Positions 55,880-64,000 of a stretch of 64,000 bases of DNA are shown in pieces. Position 1 is the stretch's first letter. The number at the start of each line of letters is the position of its first letter. The position numbers and the translations under genes are program-made. This stretch comes from Platycnemis pennipes (Eukaryota; Arthropoda; Insecta; Odonata; Platycnemididae), in the NCBI GenBank assembly GCA_933228895.1, contig OW121853.1:124516133-124580132 (forward strand). Reading direction: 5' to 3'. The notes below the pieces were generated by a model. The model was not told where the DNA came from and did no database searches. It was given only the letters and a program-made list of their open reading frames with translations.

Positions 55880-56330
55880 GTAAGGAAGCAATTTATCAAA
55901 ACGTATATCTGGAGCATGTTTATTTACGACAGTGAGGCATGGACGATGACTGCAGTGGAGAAGAAAAGGGTGGAAGCATTCGAAATATGGTGCTATCGAA
56001 GAATGATGAAGATAAAATGGATAGACCGAGTGATAAATGAAGAAGTCCTAAGAAGAGTGAGAGAAAAGAGAAGTCTGCCGAAAACATTAAAAAGAAGACG
56101 GGACAACTTAATCGGCCACATCTTAAGACACGATGGCCTGATGAAGACAATCGTCGAGGGAAAAGTGAACGGGAAAAATGGAAAAGGCAGGCCTCGTATG
56201 AGTTACATAGAACAGGTCGTAAAGGACGTGAAAGACAGGAACTACGTTAATATGAAGAGGCTGGCCGATAGAAGAATCGAGTGGAGGACTGCGTCAAACC
56301 AATCCTAGGATTGTTGACCCTTGATGATGA
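55880..56330 (+). mobile_element. RTE-like LINE 3' part (copy R8) with a 130-codon open frame
   Basis: The frame 55916-56308 is the best-preserved version of the RTE tail: 'YDSEAWTMTAVEKKRVEAFE', 'WCYRRMMKIKWIDRVINEEV', 'RRRDNLIGHILRHDGLMKTI', 'VEGKVNGKNGKGRPRMSYIE' and 'NYVNMKRLADRRIEWRTASN'. It ends at TAG followed by the family terminus 'GATTGTTGACCCTTGATGAT'. 5'-truncated within the RT C-terminal region; not a gene. Confidence 0.9.
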
Positions 56331-56394
56331 CATTGCACCTAATATCTAATAATTATGATGAATATTATCATCTTCTACTGTTCACGGTAAGAAA

Positions 56395-57115
56395 CATATT
56401 TTAAATATATTAGCAAGCTATTCTCTCCCTTAACTTATTTTCGTCACAGGGACGATCATAAGTCGCGGGTCATGATTCTAACGTCATCGATCGGCTTCAG
56501 ATTTACTTTGAAAACTAATCGAAATTGAAATTTACACCCTGATAGCGATTCTTTTCCAACTTCTTCAAGTAAGCTTGTGGCACTAACACTACTATCATTA
56601 CCGCACCTTCAAATGGGTGTGTATAACACCGCAAGAACCCCATTGTATCGCGGCGTTATGTTCACGACGTCTAGCGAAGGAAAAATAGCTTAAATCTTTC
56701 TCACGCATTCTAACAGCTTTAACATTTAATTCTCTTTTTACAAATTGCAATCGGTGGTTTGCCAGGCCTTTTATTCCCCAAATTTCTCTTTTTATTTACT
56801 TCCCTCCCTATCAATAAACAAAAGTTTCATGGCCCATTGTATACAGTCCAAGATCCTATTTTGTTTCCATCCTTTTCTTTATCCTCTTTTCTGTATCCTG
56901 TTTTAACTGCTTACAAATTGGAACCTTAAAGTAAATTATGTCTGCCATAAGCATTTTTTTTATTTTTTTAAATAATCTATTACGTTTTTCGAGGGGTAAA
57001 TGTTTTCTGATTTTCGGATCCCAAATGGCGGAAACCATTTTCCCGCCATCGGAATATATTTTTTCACTTCCTTTTCCTACGGTTTTTTATCGCATCTGGT
57101 ACTTTTACTACACTT
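56395..57115. repeat. Dispersed repeat family J copy 2, with a 356-bp insertion
   Basis: Matches 47720-48120 in two pieces, 56395-56572 and 56929-57115. The intervening 56573-56928 has no counterpart in copy 1 and is flanked by AAGTAA on both sides (56567-56572 and 56929-56934). That suggests an insertion with a 6-bp duplication, or alternatively a deletion in copy 1. The inserted piece has no visible inverted ends. Confidence 0.55.
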
Positions 57116-57524
57116 GCTCCAGTGATTATCTTTGTCTTCCCGAATTTTCCTTAATAAATTTATACTCGTAATTCTTGAAGTACATACAAAATATCCGTTA
57201 AGTTGTGATAGGTAGCGCTCTGCCTTATCTGTTTTTTCCCCCGAGAGTAAAATGTGAATGGGTAGTGGTGGGAGACGGATGAGCCTTGAAATAAGTGTCC
57301 TTCCTATAAGTGTGGAAGGGGTTACGGAGAATATGCTAAAAGGGTATGCGAGGAAAGTAGGATAGAGGCTGAGAGGAAAGTACCTCTGAATCCCCAGAGA
57401 CGGGACGAGTCTTGTCCATTGTTCTCCCAAGCCGACCGCGGTAAGGCCTAAGTGCCGCTCCTCGTGGATTCTAGGGCGACGGCGGTCACACCTGCAGAAA
57501 GCAAATAGGGAAAGGTACGATTAA
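57116..57524. other. Unassigned intron sequence
   Basis: Contains a minus frame (57077-57430) without recognised domains. Nothing else was seen. Confidence 0.4.
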
Positions 57525-58245
57525 GGAGGTTGATCCGAAAAGTGAAAGTCATGTCATTTTTTATATTTTCAGCACTTATAGAACTGAAGTTCCTCTATCT
57601 AATAAAGTAAAGATAATTATACCAACCAATACTCCTTTTTGCACAAATTTAATTTGAAATTACATACGATAAACGGCGAGCATGGCCATCACATGGGAAT
57701 ATAACGTTTAAAAATACCATAGTGACATGTCATTTTTGCAAAAAAACTGATATTTTATGCGTAATTTCACAAGGAATAAAATGACACGAAGGCAAAAGGC
57801 ATCAACCCACCGTATTTTTCGCTAAATCCACCAATTTCTGCGCCATTAGCAGACGAAATGCGTTAGTTGACAAATCTTAGTGGCGCTGCGGTCGCTGTAG
57901 CCAAAATGGTTGGCGTATGAATAATGATATTAAAGAATATTGAAAGATATATTATAATATAACGCTTGATAGTAATACTCTGGTGTTATACATTAGTAAA
58001 TTCATTGAGTACATGAATTTATTTCTGTAACGTAAATGCTGAATTGACTCCATCGTCGAGCTGATTAAAATTATCATAAAAAATAAATCCTTCGACTTTC
58101 CATCGTATTTCTTGTGATACTTATGACTTTCAATAGGTTAGGTAATTTTCTTTGTGAAGTAAGGATCACTTAGCAGGCACATACTCGTACTTAAATTAAT
58201 AAGATTCCTTAGACTACTTGACTCAAGCAGTCGCGAGCCAACCTC
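57525..58245 (+). mobile_element. TTAA-flanked non-autonomous DNA element, family E copy 2
   Basis: TTAA at 57521-57524 precedes GGAGGTTGATCCGAAAAGTG. The right end is ...GCGAGCCAACCTC followed by TTGA (58246-58249), a one-base change from TTAA. The body is nearly identical to 44916-45633 with small indels (for example loss of a few bases near 57925). Confidence 0.9.
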
Positions 58246-58249
58246 TTGA

Positions 58250-60020
58250 GTCTTAGTGTAAGTTCAAAGATTGAATTTTGTCTTCGCTTAGTGACTTCCA
58301 CGAACGGGACCATTGAAACATTATCCCAATCCATGCTCCGCTACACTAGCTACTGCCCCTAAAGATATCACCCTTCGCATCTGTCAGGTCACCAGGGCGT
58401 GACATCAAGATGGCTGGGGGCGCCGTGAATGGCTCTCAGCGTGCGTGCACTTCGGTCGCTGACCCTCGCGGAATTAATAGAGGACGCCATGTGTTCGATG
58501 GCAGTTCGACCAGAACACCACTGAGCGGGGTGCGGCCAGACCGAGATTGAACTTGACATTCGGAGTTGGATGTAAAAAGGGCATTGGCGATCATTTAGAG
58601 CGCTTAAGGACGGAAAGCATGCAATGTTCCCCAGAATCAAGGCTACGACATAATACACAACAAATGTATCCTTCAATGTTTCCCAAAAAGTCGGATGTTC
58701 TCCTTCATGGGAGAGCTTGTTCTACTTTGGAATCAGACCGGAAGAATTGCCCGTTGAAAGTAAAACCCTCAACGCCAACCTTAATTTGGCAGATACTGTT
58801 GATGCAGTTTAAATTCTACTTTTTAGAAGATAGAAACAAAGCGACTAGGTGCCTTCCTTAGAGCTAGCATTCAGCATAATTAATTCATAATTCTGTCTAA
58901 GTCAACAGCTCCTTTTTATGAAATACCCAAATGAAACGCATTTGTTTCTTGCACTACAAATAAGGGGATGCTATCTACCTTTAATGGGAAACATCATATA
59001 TGAAGCACTTTTCTGGGCTATATTGCAATTCATTTCAAATTATTTAAGCTAACCGTTGATATTGTAAAATTTATCCCACACAGGCAAAAGCTTTAAAGAT
59101 AGAATTCACTCATCAGTTATATTAATATAAATCAGGGAATTATTTAACTTAAAGAGTACAAATATACCTTTCTTTTGTCCACCACTTTTCCCGCAAAATA
59201 TGGGATGAAACTTCCATACACACTGTAGACTTCACTGAAATGGTATTTTGGAGTAGCTGGATATCTACCCGAGTAGATCTTGTGTTTATTAACTCTGAAT
59301 GTTTTTTTTTCATGTCAGAAATGAGAAGATACGGCTGTGTTCGATTTAAATTATCGCTAGTTCCCATTATCACTCCACAGATCATTAGAAAAACCATTTT
59401 GCCGAAGGATTATAGAATCCGTCATTTTCCAAGGCGGATTTTAACCGAATTACTCCAGATCGCACTGCACAACATGGTTATTTTTAATTTTTTCCAATAG
59501 TACAAGTTATATTACACAAGCCGAAATGTATTCCTAGGATAAACTCGACATAAATGCACAAGGTGGGATTCGAACCCATGAGCTTTGAATTATATAGCTG
59601 CCGCGAAGTGCATGTCGTGTTAGTCGCCTAATTAAAGTTTCAATTAGGTTATTAGGTTGTCCTTTGATTCAGGCATGTGGAGTACAAGAAAAAGCATCTT
59701 TTTCTGAAATATGACGTGTTTGAAATTGAAGACAATTTTGGGTTTACGAAGCAAGGTATACCTAAGTGGCGCGGGTATTTCCGGTGGGGAAACGTTATGT
59801 TCTTTCGATTGGCCAGAACATGATAAATTAACCGGTGTATAATTGTGAATTTACTTATATTTGGTCGCCATACTTGGTGATCAAAGTGAAAGATTACTCT
59901 AAACTTTGGATAGGCATGGTGAACGACGTCAATACATACGTAAAACATGCTAATATAATAAATATTTTCCTGAAAATATCACATTGAAACGAATTCGGAA
60001 AATCCGAGCTAGATGGAGGG
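58250..60020. other. Unassigned intron sequence; tRNA-like fragment at 59557-59640
   Basis: A GC-richer patch occurs at 58380-58560. At 59557-59640 (minus) 'CATGGGTTCGAATCCCACCT' is a good Pol III B box, and 'TTAGGCGACTAACACGACAT' upstream may be a degraded A-box region, so it is a tRNA or SINE-head relic. No supported genes; the frames at 59149-60112 lack domains. Confidence 0.4.
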
Positions 60021-60902
60021 AATGGGGTCGTTTCCCATATTTTTTTATTGCCGGATCTGATAGATTTTGTAAAATAAGAAGACCCGTATTTTTCCGTTTT
60101 TTGATCCGTCAATTATTTCTCGAGTTATAATCGGCGAAAAACTGATGTTTTTAACCCTTTCGGAAAAATGGGCGTGGTATAACCTCTGACGTATATCGAC
60201 TTCACCCAATCACAACTGAGCCCGCGAAGGTACTTTACCTTATCGCAATGGGGGGACACAGCATACTCTGCCAATAGGAGAAGTTGCGACAGCATCTGTT
60301 CGAGCAGACCTTCCGAGAACCCCCCTCCACTCCCTTCCCCTCCCCTAAAAGTAGTCAAGGACGGGACCTGAATGACGTCAATGTTGGTTGGTTGGTTATT
60401 TAGGGGGGGCGACCGACAGCTTAGGTCATTTGCGCCATATAGTATAGGTGGGTAATTGGGTAATGGTAGGAGTTTTTTTTAGGGAACGGAGGAAGGGTGG
60501 AGAGAAACCCGGCGTCGGCATTAGCCTACTCTTAACGAAAGGCGCCAAGGGGACCACGGCTTAACGTCCCATTCGACGGACGGAGTACTGTACTTGAAAT
60601 GCCCTCCACTAGGCACTGGGGACCGGTTTTCCACTGAAAAATCTGCCACTGCCCGGAATCGAACCCGGGCCCTCGGGATGGGAGGCCAGTACTCTAGCCA
60701 CCACACCAACCCGATCCCCGACGTCAATGTTATCAAAGCAGCTTTTTCGGTGGGCGTCTCCTTTTGCTTATTTTAATTTTTGATTAATTAGTAAATGGTT
60801 GTGGTTAGAAGATTAAATTTTTCACTAAAATTCGTCTTACGTTTCCATCTAACAATTTCGTATACAAAATTGCGATTTCGGTTCCGAGTGAACGCCCCCA
60901 TT
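60021..60902 (-). repeat. Non-autonomous DNA element, family D copy 5, split by SINE A
   Basis: Minus orientation: it starts at 60021 with AATGGGGTCGTTTCCCATAT and ends at 60902 with GAACGCCCCCATT. The family order is intact but interrupted at 60386-60719 by a SINE A. Without the SINE and one duplicated target it would be about 536 bp, like copies 2 and 3. Confidence 0.88.
60386..60719 (-). mobile_element. tRNA-derived SINE, family A (full length, clean insertion)
   Basis: The best reference copy. Minus strand: 'GGGGATCGGGTTGGTGTGGT', A-box region, 'GGGCCCGGGTTCGATTCCGG' (B box), the body with 'CCGTCCGTCGAATGGGACGT', 'CGCCTTTCGTTAAGAGTAGG', and the 3' tail of CCAA units (plus strand GGTTGGTTGGTTA at 60386). 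A perfect 12-bp target duplication GACGTCAATGTT lies at 60374-60385 and 60720-60731, inside repeat D. Confidence 0.93.
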
Positions 60903-61257
60903 ATCGAAAGAGTGGAACGCTCAGATTGAATCGTAGAATCCTGGTGATTTCTTCCGAAAACAGTGTTCTTTTCCAGCTTGAATTTCAGGTTCCTATTGGG
61001 TTGGCATCGATTGTAATGTTATCAGAAACAATTCGACAGGGATTCCTAAAATTGTTCAGATTAAAAGTATCGCAAAGTTCTGAACAATATAAACGATTTT
61101 TTTAGCGGATTACCGGATATAGATTTATAGTGAACTAATATTTTGGGCTACCAGGTCAAGGTAGAAGAGAATTTTATGTATGCAACATTGATACACACCT
61201 GTCTCGGAGACCCTCAGCGACAGCGCGCCTCTGTACTTGGCAGCTCGTAGATTGATA
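60903..61257. other. Unassigned intron sequence
   Basis: No gene or repeat was recognised. Confidence 0.4.
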
Positions 61258-61440
61258 AAATTTATTAAACTTAAACATCTATTTATTTGTACTGTGAATT
61301 TAGGACTATGAAGTCCGCCTTACAATCAACTGTAATGAACTGCACAAATATCCATGCACTCCCTGGGCGGGACTCAAACCCGCGACCTCCAGTCTGACAA
61401 GCAAGAGCCGGCCGCCACCGATGACCTCACGCCGCGCCGC
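61258..61440 (-). mobile_element. tRNA-derived SINE, family C copy 3
   Basis: On the minus strand: the head 'GGTGGCGGCCGGCTCTTGCT' with B box 'GTCGCGGGTTTGAGTCCCGC', a body matching copies at 17957 and 22263, and an A-rich tail (plus-strand TTTATTTGTAC... and TAAACATCTATTTATTT). Confidence 0.78.
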
Positions 61441-61639
61441 GATGTTTTTTAGCGAAAGTGGAACAGCCTGTTGAACACTGTCGGGCGTTTACACTGAATA
61501 AACGGTATCTATATTTCAAAATTATTGGTACCCATCATATTCGTGATCCCTGAATTCTATGGTATTGGAAAAATATTGTACATAACATGAAATGCACTGG
61601 AATATTGCCTTTCTTCTTCATACTGTGTATAGCTATCAA

Positions 61640-62436
61640 TTTTTGGAGGAGGAATAATTCGATAGAGCGATCCTATAAAATTAGTAACACCAAGATCGAA
61701 AACGTTGAAACCAAAAGATATTTAGGTGTAACAATCACTAAAGATTTATCGTGGGGAAGACACATCCGGGAAATATGCGGCCGAGCGAAGAGAAAGCTAG
61801 GATTTATAAAAAGAGTGCTAGGGAAATGTGATGAGAAGACAAAAGAGTGATGTTACTTTTCACTAGTTAGGCCCCACCTTCAGTATGTAGCCAGTGTATG
61901 GGATCCGAATGAATTAGGGTTGATCAGAGAACTAGACAGTGTGCAGCGTAGAGCAGCTAGGTTCGTTAAAAGGTGTTACGATAGGTTGAATTAATAAAAG
62001 AATTAGGGTGGGAATCATTATCAGGGCGTAGGTTAAAGTACAGATTAAATCTATTAGAGAAATTTCAATCGGACAGCTTTACTGAAGATGTTAGGCACAT
62101 ATTTAAAAAACCAGCGTATTATACTAGATTCGACCAGATAAATAAGATTAGAGAGATAGATTATCGTACTGATGGATTCAAAATGGCATTTTTTCCCCGT
62201 ACTATAAGAGAACAGAATAGGCAGCATAGCAAAAGGATAGGTAGGTGAAATACTTTAGAGTAGTCTGTAGTGCTTGATGCATGTATTAACCCCTTAAATA
62301 CTATAGATACTAACAATCTAGTTGCATGAGACCCTATAGTTGTCCTTTTACATGTTAGTAGTGCATGCTTGGTGATCTTCACCGCCTGCCACACACCTTC
62401 GCGGTGGCTTGCAGGGTATCGTGTTGTTGTAGATGT
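61640..62436 (+). mobile_element. CR1-like LINE fragment, 5'-truncated (copy C2)
   Basis: The frame 61587-61850 encodes 'VETKRYLGVTITKDLSW' and 'RAKRKLGFIKRVLGKCDEKT', the end of the RT region. After a stop the 'VRPHLQYVASVWDPNELG' and 'VQRRAARFVKRC' segments follow, then the 3' UTR and the terminal stem-loop at 62385-62415 and GTTGTAGATGTA. A small deletion near 61990 removes part of the tail present in C1. Near-identical to C1 over 224-722. Confidence 0.87.
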
Positions 62437-62440
62437 ACTG

Positions 62441-63189
62441 ACAACTACTAATTCAAAATAATGCCTGTCTCTGAGCAATTTTGAGCGGCAGCCCCTTAAT
62501 CCAGGCGCGTCTTAAGATTCACATGAGCACGTGAACCGCCCGGTAATCCCAAACAATTGATATATACACGATATTGTGTGATGAAAACACGATTTCTGTA
62601 TGATGAGAACGTATTTGTGTGAGCCGATTCTCTTTGTCTCCATCTGAATCACGCGCCAAACCCGCTGAACACAATCCTGTTGTCAACTACTAAGTTGGAC
62701 GAATCGCATAGCTAGTGCTACAAGGGGTAATGCTATTAATAGGATGAATTTGAGCACAACTCGACTCTGATCGCGGTGCCAATGACCCCTTTCTAATGCT
62801 GTCACTAATAGTCTCAAATCCCAAAGATCGGCAGAAGTCGGCAAGCTCTACAAATGAGAAGTAGGTGAGTTCCAATAACATTTAGTGTTGTCGTTTACTT
62901 TAGCGTTGACAATGTGTGGATGCATACGAACGCCACTTTTTATATCGATATCATGTAAATAATTTTTAAATTCCTTACGCTAACTTCATATGTGTATTCA
63001 TATCGGTGTATTACTAATACACCGATAATGTAAAATAAACTGTATTTTACAGCACTGACAACACAATGCAGGCTAACTGGGCTCCCATTACCGTACTCTC
63101 CGACTATACAATGGCTTTTTTATCTATTGTCAGCTCAGCGTGAACACAAGATTTTACACACGTAACGCCACTGCCTTAATCCTTCCCAG
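62441..63189. other. End of intron 2; short perfect hairpin at 63001-63027
   Basis: No gene was seen. TATCGGTGTAT / ATACACCGATA at 63001-63027 forms an 11-bp perfect stem with a 5-base loop. The last bases (CTTAATCCTTCCCAG) are the acceptor of the next coding exon. Confidence 0.5.
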
Positions 63190-63404
63190 AGTCTCCGGGG
63201 GTGCAAGAGGTCATCTTCCCGCACCTGAGCTGGCGGAGCAGCGGCGGCAGCGCCTACCTCGAAGTGAAGGCCTTCGGCCGGAAGTTCCGGTTGCGGCTGC
63301 GCCGGGTGCCGGAGGTCACCACCGGCGCCTCGGAAGCGCCGTTGCTCTACAGGGGCACCGGCAGGGGCTCCATGGCCTCCCTCGAGGTCTGCGGCTTCGC
63401 CCTG
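63190..63404 (+). CDS. ADAMTS-like secreted metalloprotease, third coding exon (M12B propeptide)
   Basis: Acceptor TTCCCAG|AG at 63188-63189; donor CCCTG|GTGAGT at 63405. The first two bases complete a codon with the last base of the exon at 23721-23856, and 71 codons follow, ending in phase 0. The protein reads 'QEVIFPHLSW', then 'YLEVKAFGRKFRLRLRR', then 'LLYRGTGRGSMASLEVCGFA'. This is the reprolysin-family propeptide pattern (hydrophobic strand, L-(E/K)-AFGR-F-L-LR, then YRG-----S-ASL--C-G) of ADAM and ADAMTS proteases. In the family the propeptide keeps the zinc metalloprotease latent in the secretory pathway and is removed by furin-like cleavage. Here the usual 'C' before YRG is L. The absence of the catalytic domain is due to the window edge. 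ADAMTS is favoured over ADAM by the AFGR-F-L-LRR form; the exact paralogue cannot be told. Confidence 0.8.
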
Positions 63405-63685
63405 GTGAGTTCTTCCATTACAGAGTGGCCATCCAAAGGTGAAAGTTATTAACCAGAAGGTTCCCAATCTTCTGGTCCGTCCATCATCAAAGGCGCAGTT
63501 GAGATATGCTATCCAGAATCAATAGACGACTATTTTTGAACGATGAAGAGTCTGATGGAAGGAATTCAAGCTGGCCGCGCTGAACTTTAACGGAATAATC
63601 CGCTAGCATTTACACCAATTCTAAAATTCCACCGATAAAAATCATTCATCTAAATCATCTTCTAAACGTGCAGTAGCTCCTTAAA

Positions 63686-63808
63686 GGCAAGGGACTCGCC
63701 ACTTTGAAACACCGGTTCCTGCCAAAATACCGAATTTAAGCATCGTTGGGCCCGGACATAGGTTGGATGGGTGCCCCTCCATACATCTGCCGCGGTGCTC
63801 TTGTCCCC
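63686..63808 (+). mobile_element. 5S-rRNA-like sequence (5S-derived SINE or 5S pseudogene)
   Basis: 'TTGAAACACCGGTTCCTGCC' followed by 'ACCGAATTTAAGCATCGTTG', 'GGCCCGG' and 'TTGGATGGGTGCCCC' matches the order and spacing of the animal 5S rRNA internal promoter (A box AAGC-CGTCGGGC, intermediate element, C box TTGGATGGGTGACCG). The 3' part 'CGCGGTGCTCTTG' resembles the 5S 3' end. Many substitutions argue against a functional 5S gene. GC-rich sequence continues for about 200 bases after it, as in 5S-derived SINEs (SINE3 type); a single decayed pseudogene is the alternative. Confidence 0.65.
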
Positions 63809-64000
63809 TGTCTGCAAGTGGCGAGTAGGTTTAATGTGGGTTGGCACGATGGATCCGAAGAGGTCTAAGTACCAGTGGGGCTCCAGAAGGCCCCCACCCA
63901 CCCCTCCAATTTCAGCTCCTTTAAAGTCCTTAGTTTTCCGTGGAGGATGGCGCCTCGGTTGCTCAGATGCCTCGAAAGAACTCGTTGCGATATCGAGGGA

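Noticed and set aside
63135..63467. Minus-strand 110-codon frame over the propeptide exon, and a second plus-strand frame 63140-63442
   Set aside because: Shadows of the GC-rich real exon. They are rich in A/G/P/R residues, and only the 63190-63404 frame shows family motifs and fits the splice phases.

Overview
The window reads as a gene-poor, repeat-rich stretch of an animal nuclear genome. It is probably an arthropod and most likely an insect, to judge by the CR1-like and RTE-like LINEs, tRNA-derived SINEs, hAT elements and TA- or TTAA-flanked miniature elements; the species cannot be named. There is no operon structure, no ribosome-binding-site pattern and no long intact ORF. Almost every long open frame is either a broken transposon ORF or a chance frame.

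One host gene can be supported. It lies on the + strand and nearly spans the window. Three GC-rich coding blocks (9547-9702, 23721-23856, 63190-63404) have consensus splice sites and matching phases (0, 1, 0), and they join into 169 codons with no stop. The first encodes a signal peptide. The third encodes a reprolysin/ADAM-ADAMTS-type propeptide. The gene therefore looks like the 5' end of an ADAMTS-like secreted metalloprotease, with introns of about 14.0 kb and 39.3 kb. The metalloprotease and later domains lie beyond base 64000, and an upstream non-coding exon is implied because the first coding exon begins at a splice acceptor (9469/9470).

The introns are a layered pile of mobile elements. 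(a) RTE-type LINEs: one long broken minus-strand copy at 19.3-21.6 kb and seven 5'-truncated 3' ends. (b) CR1-like LINE fragments sharing a 3' stem-loop (eight copies). (c) Three tRNA-derived SINE families, called A, B and C here, and a 5S-rRNA-like element at 63.7 kb. (d) hAT elements with 8-bp target duplications: a 2.9-kb dead copy at 39264-42147, a 1.07-kb copy at 35865-36936, and short non-autonomous copies at 7409, 10984, 42953 and 49729. (e) Other non-autonomous DNA elements: family E (TTAA-flanked, 0.72 kb, two copies), family F (TTAA-flanked, 0.52 kb, two copies), family D (0.53 kb, five copies), a 759-bp element with 200-bp terminal inverted repeats at 37451, and a 0.3-kb palindromic family H (two copies). 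Several are nested, which gives a relative insertion order.

I found no CRISPR array, functional tRNA or rRNA gene, or evidence of a new multi-gene system. The most useful results are the three-exon gene model, the 5S-like element, the conserved LINE 3' stem-loop and the well-bounded miniature transposon families. All coordinates and homologies come from reading the sequence by eye; no searches were run.
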